64,000 bases of DNA from Lophius americanus (Eukaryota; Chordata; Actinopteri; Lophiiformes; Lophiidae), in the NCBI GenBank assembly GCA_037951165.1, contig JBBDHG010000061.1, positions 8,429,001 through 8,493,000 on the forward strand, given 5' to 3'. Shown here piece after piece: positions 59,301 through 64,000 of this stretch. A program made the position numbers and the translations under genes. Below the pieces are notes generated by a model. It was given only the letters and a program-made list of their open reading frames with translations, was not told the DNA's origin and did no database searches. Every line of letters begins with the position of its first letter. Position 1 is the first letter of the stretch.

Positions 59301-62300
59301 AGTTAGGAAGCTGGACAACAACTCCATGAAATACCTGTGTTTGTATCCAGTGTCATTCAGACCAATACTCCGTTTGTGGAAGCCTTTCTGCAATCCAAGT
59401 AAGTTCTAAGCGATGCCTTGAGTCTTTTTAGGTTTTTCGTTCACCGCTGAACTGTCGTCTCTTTTTGAAGGAGAGCTTTGCCCTCCTCACAGCTCCACAG
59501 GCAGTCGAGTGGTTTTCCTGTCTTTGGCTGTTCTTTCTGCTCCTGCAGTATCCCTGGAGGGCGTAGAGATTCTTAGACCTGTGCTTGAGACGGTCTACTC
59601 TGCTTTTGGCTGACTGTAAATCAGAAACCTCTTAGCAGACAAAGTAAGAGGCTCACCGAGAACTCAGTGGACTGTTGAAACATAAGGGAGGAGCCTCCAC
59701 AGGGCCAGAGTCCTCCCAAAGCTGGTCTGTCTTATCAGAATTTGAATGAGAGTATCAGAAATGGGTGCGGCCAGTGGTATTTTCTTTTTTTTTTTTTACA
59801 TAAGACTTAAAATAGGATCTATTTGTTCTTTTTTGTAAGTTGTGTTTAATTTCATGGCAAAGCATGTTATAGGTCTTAACCTATATGTTATAGGTCTTAA
59901 CCGTCGAGATCTCACCTTCTGTTTAATACTCTGACAATTTTTGGGAAATTCAAAATGAATCTGAAGGTGTTTGTTTGGACAAAGAGGTCTATGGTGTGGT
60001 GAAATGATTGCCTAATAAAGAAGAGTGTCCTTTATACGTCACTGAATGCTGTTAAGAAATCAAATTATTTGAAAATGTGTCAGAAGCAACAGGCAGTAAA
60101 GGCACGTATGACATTTGGAATGCACTTCAAGCAAGCCTGTACCTGTAAACACTGTGGAAATTGCTGAGTGAGAAACCACACCCACCTGCCTGTATGATCT
60201 CATGATTGTGTGTTTTTATGGGGTTTTGTATTGAAGTGTGTGTTTGATAAAAATGGTTATTTGGTTATTTGCTATGGTTATTCTGAAATCAGATAAGATA
60301 ACTCTCCAGATTAGCAAAAGTCATGTTGTGATAATAAGCTATGTTACCGTTTGATATTCGCAAAGCTTTCGGGTGATTGGCTGTTCAATCTCTGTCAAAA
60401 TGTTTTTATTGTCAGTAAAATTTGAATTTGGTTGGCTTTTCATTGAGGTTGGATATCTACCATCATATCGGCATTCTTCCTTTTTTAAAAAAAATGTCTT
60501 TCTTTAATTGAACCCCAGTTATCTGTATGTTTTAATATGAATTAGATGTTTTTTAAATGTGGGTGCTTGGTTTGAAATTGTCATGTCTATGTCTCGGCAG
60601 GGCTCGCCTCTGTTTGAGCTGCTCAAACAGGAGCATGAGGGCGGAGCAGCAGAGCAGGTGGAGACTCCAGCCAGCTTTATACAGCCACTGCAGCACAACC
60701 ACACTGCAGCAGACTTGTGAGTGCAGCTTCACACACCCCCCTCAATAAAGGGCTCATTAAAGAAATTGAGGATATGTCGTACACCAACTAACTATAACAT
60801 TATAACCAAGAAGAGGTGAAGTCAGAATAAAATTGATAACCTTGTTACAATAGCTACTGTCAATATGCTTCAGTTCAGCAAGTGGGCATTTTGTATTGGA
60901 ATTTGAAGAAGCGGGGGGAGTGAAGGCAAGCTTGTGAAGTCCAATCCCGTAGAAGAGCTACTGTAGCGAAACTGCTGGAAAAGTTACTGCTGGTTTGATA
61001 GAAAGTTGTCGGAACACACAGGCCATTACAGAGCTGTTAGGGTAGCAAGAAGGGGACTTACTCCTATTAGGCAGGTGATTTTAATGTCATGGCTGATCAG
61101 TGTATACTAATGTAATTTCTATTCAGTTTTTGGGGCGGTGCGGCTGTGCGACTAAGGGCCGAATGCATATCTCAAAACGGTTTATAGCTGTTTTGGAACC
61201 ACTGTGTATCATAAACAAAAAATATAGTATTTTAAAAAAAGATTTAATTCAAGGGCTCAAAATTAGCTTTCAGTGTTTCAGCCTTTAATTATCTGTTATT
61301 GTATTGTTTAAGTTCAACTGAAAGTTGTATTGATTTTTACTCCTACCTGACTGATCCCATTGGATGTGTCCTTTGCTTTCACAGATATCTGTCCCCCATG
61401 CGACCTGGCCTTCATGTCTTGCCTCCAGATTCCACTCCCAGCCCTCAAACCCTGGGTCAGCCTCCGAACCAACCTGTCACCCCCAATTCACGGCCCACAA
61501 AGTCCAACTCGCTCAGCCTCTTCTATAAGAAATGTAAGATGGTGCTCAAACCCTTTCCTGTGTGTGCAGTGTGCTATGGCATTATTTTGCATTATTTATT
61601 GTTAAAGAAACTTGAATAAGTTTGATTGGTTGACTCGCTGCCTCAAATGAACTTTTTGGGTCTGTTTGATGAAATCATTCAAAAAGACTTTTTCAAAAAA
61701 AACGATTCAATCAATCACAGTGCTCCTTTAATATGAATATACAAAGAAGAAGAATTGGTCAATTTTATAGTGTTTTTCTTTGAAAAGGCTTATGAACCAC
61801 CACTGCGGTCAACATGTCGAAGTTTCCTTTGAGCAAGATCCTGAACCCTAAGTTGCTCCCAATGGCTGTTCTAATGGTGCGTGAATGATGGAGTGAATGG
61901 TTACCGCTCCTGATGAGCATGTGGCGCCTTGCATGGCAGCGTCTATCATCACTGTGTGAATGTCCGTGTGAATGGCTTAATGCTGACTTTGAGTGGTCGA
62001 ACAGATTTGAAGAGCTCTATATAAGTACAGTTAATTTACCATCATTCGTTTATTTACGTAGTTCATTATAGATAAATCAGTGCCGACTGGTTTTGGTTTA
62101 ACTATATTTTTCAGTAGATACAGTATACAAAAAAAAAGTTTCTTTGAACAATTTCTTGATTATAAAAGATGAGTGACAAAAACATCATGTCTTCTTAGTG
62201 TACCGACTAGCCTACATCAGGCTGAAGATGCTCTGCTCCTACCTGCTGTCCTCCAACCCTGAACTGGAGCCCATCATATGGACTCTGTTCCAGTATACTC

Positions 62301-64000
62301 TGCAGCATGAGCACGAACTAATGAGAGACCGCCACCTTGACCAGGTAATCGGTCGCTCATTATACGGCTTAGTCTCATTTTACTCACTTTATTACAGCCA
62401 TTTGCCTGTTTAAAAAAAAAAAAACGTTTCTCATTGTTCTTGAAGTTGATGATGTCAGCCATGTACGCCATCTGTAAAGTAAAGAGTGTTGATCTACGCT
62501 TCAAGACCATCGTCTCGGCGTACAAAAACATGCCCAACACCAACCAGGAGGTGACAACTTTATGTTAATTACCATTTTTTGAAGTTGTAAATACACATTG
62601 GCTTAAATTCTCATTGTGATTGTGTTTTCTTTATCTGGCACTGAATGTTGCAGACCTTTAAGCACGTATTGATTACGGAGGGCCACTACGACTCCATCAT
62701 CGTCTTCTATAATCAGGTTTTCATGCAGAAGCTGAAAACAAACATCCTGCAGTACGCATCCACCAGGGTGAGACAACCCCCCCCAAAAATAGCTAAGACT
62801 GACTTTGATTGACTTGATTATGCACAAAAAAACATGTGATACCCTCTCATTGTTTTATTTTTCCCTTTGTAGCCGCCCACACTCTCTCCTATACCACAAA
62901 TACCACGCAGCCCCTACAGGCTCCCCAATTCACCTCTACGTGTGCCTGGGAGCAACAATATCTACATTTCCCCTCTAAAAAGCCCTCGCATGTCCCCGGG
63001 GATCATGACTCCTCGCTCCAGGTGAGTTCAAGCACATCATTGCTCTTCTGGGAATGTTTGCTACGCTGTGAATAAGTATTTGACCTCCTTTTGGTTTATT
63101 CTATTTTTCTGTATATCCAGTACCAACTACATAATTTAAGATGAAAGAAAGAGACATCCTGGGTGAACAGAAATGACAGTGTTTTTAATTAAATTGTATT
63201 TATTTAATCAACAACGTTCCCAAATGGGTCGGTGTGAAAAAGTTTTTTTTTTTTTACTCCTTAGAAGCTAATTCCAAAACGCAACTAAACTGCTAAACTG
63301 CTGGAACAACTAAATCATCACAGTTAGCATTAAGTTGGTTCGTAGTCTCGCCAGTATGACAAAATCAGAAGAAGTTTCAGAAGAAACATTGTTCTAGGAA
63401 GGGTTACAAAACTATGTGGGAGTTTTTGGGACACCACAAATCCAAGTGAGGCACATTAGCTACACATGAACTAGACTTGGAATAACAGTGAACCTCCCCA
63501 GAAGTGGCCAACCTTCCAGACTTCCTCCAAGAGCACAGTGAAGACTCATTCAGGAAGTTAGAAAAGTTACAAGAAGGTGATTGGAATTGCATTAGACTGT
63601 GAACAGTTAAAAACTATTTATTAGGCTCTTGGACTCCACAGTAGTGGTGAGGTAGAAACTGCACACACAAAAACAATGAGGATCGTGTGAATTTGCCAGC
63701 CATAACATAGGATGATTGGCACAACAACTTAATAATCCTGAGAGATTTTTGAGAATATACTGTGGATGAGTTAAAAGTTGAACTGTTTGGAAGACAGGTA
63801 TCATTTATATCTGGTGTAAACATAGTACAGCGTTTCACAAAAAAACCATTATACGTACAGTGAAGCATGGAGTTGGCATTGTGATGAATGATGATTTGCT
63901 GCTTCAGGACGAGGACCACTTGCTACCAATGAGTAAAACGTGAATTCTGCTCCGAACCCTCCAATGTGGTTGCACTAAATTAATTGTGCAAAGAAAGGTG
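44377..64000 (+). CDS. rb1: RB1 retinoblastoma pocket protein (3' end beyond the window)
   Basis: RB1 binds E2F/DP and LxCxE proteins in the nucleus and restrains S-phase entry. Exons: 44377-44486, 44907-45027, 47163-47266, 47726-47860, 47951-47989, 48140-48189, 48372-48482, 48797-48942, 49020-49097, 50019-50128, 50229-50306, 51939-52026, 52149-52265, 52372-52428, 52567-52598, 52739-52815, 52942-53165, 60601-60716, 61385-61533, 62199-62344, 62446-62550, 62654-62767, 62873-63021. That is 818 codons so far, from MPPKKRHPG. The N-terminal cyclin-like folds lie at about 37-270, pocket A at 350-560, pocket B at 625-770, then the start of the C-terminal domain with ISPLKSP. LxCxE-groove residues are present as Tyr703, Lys707, Tyr750 and Asn751. 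Remaining C-terminal exons are missing because the window ends. The intron between exons 17 and 18 (7.4 kb) hosts two receptor loci on the other strand. Confidence 0.97.
45178..46165 (-). mobile_element. Non-LTR retrotransposon fragment in rb1 intron 2
   Basis: On the - strand, frames at 46056-45649 and 45683-45280 encode a reverse transcriptase C-terminus: GAPQGTVLAPFFFTLCTADF, QKFSDDSAIVG (the catalytic motif as FSDD) and TKELVVDFRRHTP. Then comes WGSSISAADRRKLDKLIRKA. The 3' end is GGGACTAATAAAGGTTTATC followed by TTATC units. A GT microsatellite sits at about 45351-45375. It is 5'-truncated and frameshifted, so inactive. Confidence 0.9.
46185..46530 (+). mobile_element. Decayed Tc1-like fragment in rb1 intron 2
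   Basis: The order AAATTGTGATGGCTTGAAGA, AGACCATCTCCAAAACTGCA, TTGGGTGTTCCTGGTCTGCA, CAAAGGCTCATCGATGTATG and a closing ATTAGGCAGGTGTCTTAATG corresponds to a helix-turn-helix segment joined to the outer end of a Tc1-like family. The middle of the transposase is absent, so this is an internally deleted copy. Confidence 0.75.
49600..49965 (+). mobile_element. Decayed Tc1-like fragment in rb1 intron 9
   Basis: AAATTGTGATGCTGGAACAC, CAGAGCATCTCCATAACTGG, TTGTTGGGTGTTCC and GGCAGGTGGTTTTAATGTTA repeat the pattern of the copy at 46185, in the same orientation and with the same internal deletion. It ends about 55 bases before rb1 exon 10. Confidence 0.75.
51465..51745 (+). mobile_element. Decayed Tc1-like fragment in rb1 intron 11
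   Basis: GGCGAACAAGGCTCATTGAT, GGTCCACAGAAGAGCCTCAG, ATCAGGCATGTGGTTATAAG and AGCTGATCAGTATACTG match the 3' two thirds of the copies at 46185 and 49600, in the same orientation. A 22-base unit (AGATTTGTTTAGGTGGAA...) is locally duplicated at about 51625 and 51651. Confidence 0.65.
53280..54600. other. rb1 intron 17, left part, no recognised gene
   Basis: No exon or domain is evident. Short frames at 53991-54366 lack flanking splice sites and similarity I can name. The block at 53930-54260 has mixed codon-like composition and could be an old retro-copy, but I cannot support that. Confidence 0.4.
54606..55402 (-). pseudogene. P2RY10/GPR174-like P2Y-family receptor pseudogene nested in rb1 intron 17
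   Basis: The frame from ATG 55402 encodes an N-glycosylated N-terminus (NMTN, NCTV), TM1 with GLATNSLAL, TM2 with NSTAIYMLSLSAADVVF and PPMRIYYYQ, and TM3 with LKYISLYGGIFFLVCIAVDR followed by YFAVVHP (the DRY box). In TM4 a frameshift falls in the repeated GGTGCTGGGGCTGGGGCT (54894-54915). Frame 1 stops at 54887, while the next frame continues with LVLGLGLSLSMPLP and a TM5-like ILIAPGLVLGSFQLPTLLQL. That frame runs directly from RKPKHHSQSR into NSCLNALL, a stop, and YFSSSLVRKGP, which looks like the end of TM7. TM6 therefore seems deleted. The conserved TM3 Cys is also missing. RIYYY and LKY point to the P2RY10/GPR174 group. Confidence 0.75.
55440..58080. other. rb1 intron 17, spacer between the two receptor loci
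   Basis: AT-rich sequence. It should contain the 5' region of the receptor pseudogene and the lpar6 3' UTR, both on the - strand. Three short phrases of the type ACTTTTTNCGGANA near 56190, 56325 and 56455 look like a degenerate repeat. No gene is recognised. Confidence 0.45.
58081..59148 (-). CDS. lpar6: LPAR6 lysophosphatidic acid receptor, nested in rb1 intron 17
   Basis: Plasma-membrane G-protein-coupled receptor for lysophosphatidic acid, in one coding exon, antisense to rb1. From ATG 59148 it has 355 aa. Downstream ATGs at 59118 and 59061 would give 345 and 326 aa; human LPAR6 has about 344, so the start is uncertain. The strongest hallmarks are IRNETTTYMINLVVSDSLFV (TM2), CKISVALFYTNMYGSILFLT (TM3), CISVDRFLAIVYPF (DRF box), ECL2 Cys in NFCFENY, FCFCFIPYNVNLIFYALV (TM6) and NCCFDPVIYYF (TM7). 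Sequons NMS and NKS lie near the N-terminus. Human LPAR6 lies at the same place inside RB1, so the nesting is conserved. Confidence 0.92.
   Translation of the reverse strand: MLQTQEPGLKMFERTEQILDISPLVITHNMSCNKSDNFKYPLYSAVFSLVFIIGLLFNMVALYIFGCTLKIRNETTTYMINLVVSDSLFVLSLPFRIVYFVKREWLFGSVLCKISVALFYTNMYGSILFLTCISVDRFLAIVYPFRSLTIRTKRNAKVACCTVWLMVLSGSVPTGFLLDTTSPKNANSSNNFCFENYSRKQWKAELSKVVVFIETVGFIIPLLINVFCSIMVLRKLWNPQTIRQGGSLKKKKILRMIIVHLLIFCFCFIPYNVNLIFYALVRSNTIKGCFAEYVVRTIYPIALCIAVTNCCFDPVIYYFTSETIQSSIKRKSTVWYNGTRLFERIQTDSIQTVQN
59190..60560. other. rb1 intron 17, right part: lpar6 upstream region
   Basis: The - strand 5' flank or UTR of lpar6 should begin here, though no untranslated exon can be fixed. 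No other gene is seen. A directly repeated TGTTATAGGTCTTAACC occurs at about 59867 and 59886. Confidence 0.5.
60890..61108 (+). mobile_element. Decayed Tc1-like fragment in rb1 intron 18
   Basis: GTAGAAGAGCTACTGTAGCG, AACACACAGGCCATTACAGA, ATTAGGCAGGTGATTTTAAT and CATGGCTGATCAGTGTATA give the 3' half of the same deleted Tc1-like element as at 46185 and 49600, in the same orientation. Confidence 0.75.
61795..62045 (+). repeat. Dispersed fish repeat in rb1 intron 19
   Basis: AACCACCACTGCGGTCAACA, TTTGAGCAAGATCCTGAACC, CACTGTGTGAATGTCCGTGT and TTTGAGTGGTCGAACAGATT, then GCTCTATATAAGTACAG, form the well-known fish repeat ending in (CG)CTATATAAGTACAGTC. It is non-coding and non-autonomous; I do not assign its class. 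Confidence 0.7.
63065..63990 (+). mobile_element. Decayed Tc1-like transposon at the right edge (rb1 intron 23)
   Basis: After the terminal-like sequence (GTGAATAAGTATTTGACCTC, and GGTGTGAAAAAGTTTTTTTT at about 63230) come transposase-order phrases: CCCCAGAAGTGGCCAACCTT, AAGAGCACAGTGAAGACTCA, AGTTAAAAGTTGAACTGTTT and GCTTCAGGACGAGGACCACT. Frameshifts and stops are frequent. It is the same family as at 35150, and its end may lie outside the window. Confidence 0.75.

Overview
The window is nuclear DNA from a ray-finned fish, most likely a teleost. The genes are vertebrate and split into many short exons with GT/AG introns. The spaces between exons hold typical fish repeats: L2/Rex-like LINE fragments ending in (ATT)n, two families of decayed Tc1-like transposons, and short microsatellites. 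I joined exons by hand from splice consensus and reading phase. For TAF1, the SLC6 transporter and the SLAIN-like gene, the joined coding length divides by three with no internal stop. The RB1 exons keep phase up to the window edge.

Layout. 1-1430: last coding exon and 3' UTR of an unidentified + strand gene. 1.5-5.5 kb: repeats and AT-rich spacer. 5.6-21.4 kb: complete taf1 (+), 40 coding exons, about 1978 aa. 23.05-26.96 kb: a SLAIN-motif protein gene (-), six exons found. 28.3 kb: a tRNA-Val-like pseudogene. 28.8-42.8 kb: a sodium/chloride-dependent SLC6 transporter (+), 14 coding exons, 639 aa, with two alternative first coding exons. 44.4 kb to the right edge: rb1 (+), 23 exons and about 818 codons; the end of the C-terminal region lies beyond the window. 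The large rb1 intron between exons 17 and 18 holds two receptor loci on the opposite strand: intact lpar6 (nested as in mammals) and a decayed P2RY10/GPR174-like receptor.

The genes do not form an operon-like unit. TAF1 is the TFIID scaffold with tandem bromodomains, RB1 the E2F-binding pocket protein, LPAR6 a lysophosphatidic acid receptor, SLAIN proteins act at microtubule plus ends, and SLC6 proteins import amino acids or transmitters. The best points for follow-up are the second nested receptor, a 54-bp perfect palindrome and an E2F-type site upstream of rb1, a LINE ending 16 bp before a taf1 exon, the alternative SLC6 N-termini, a 94% identical direct repeat flanking an SLC6 exon, and RB1 sequence changes at the LxCxE groove and C-terminal phosphosites. 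I saw no CRISPR array, operon or clearly new multi-gene system.
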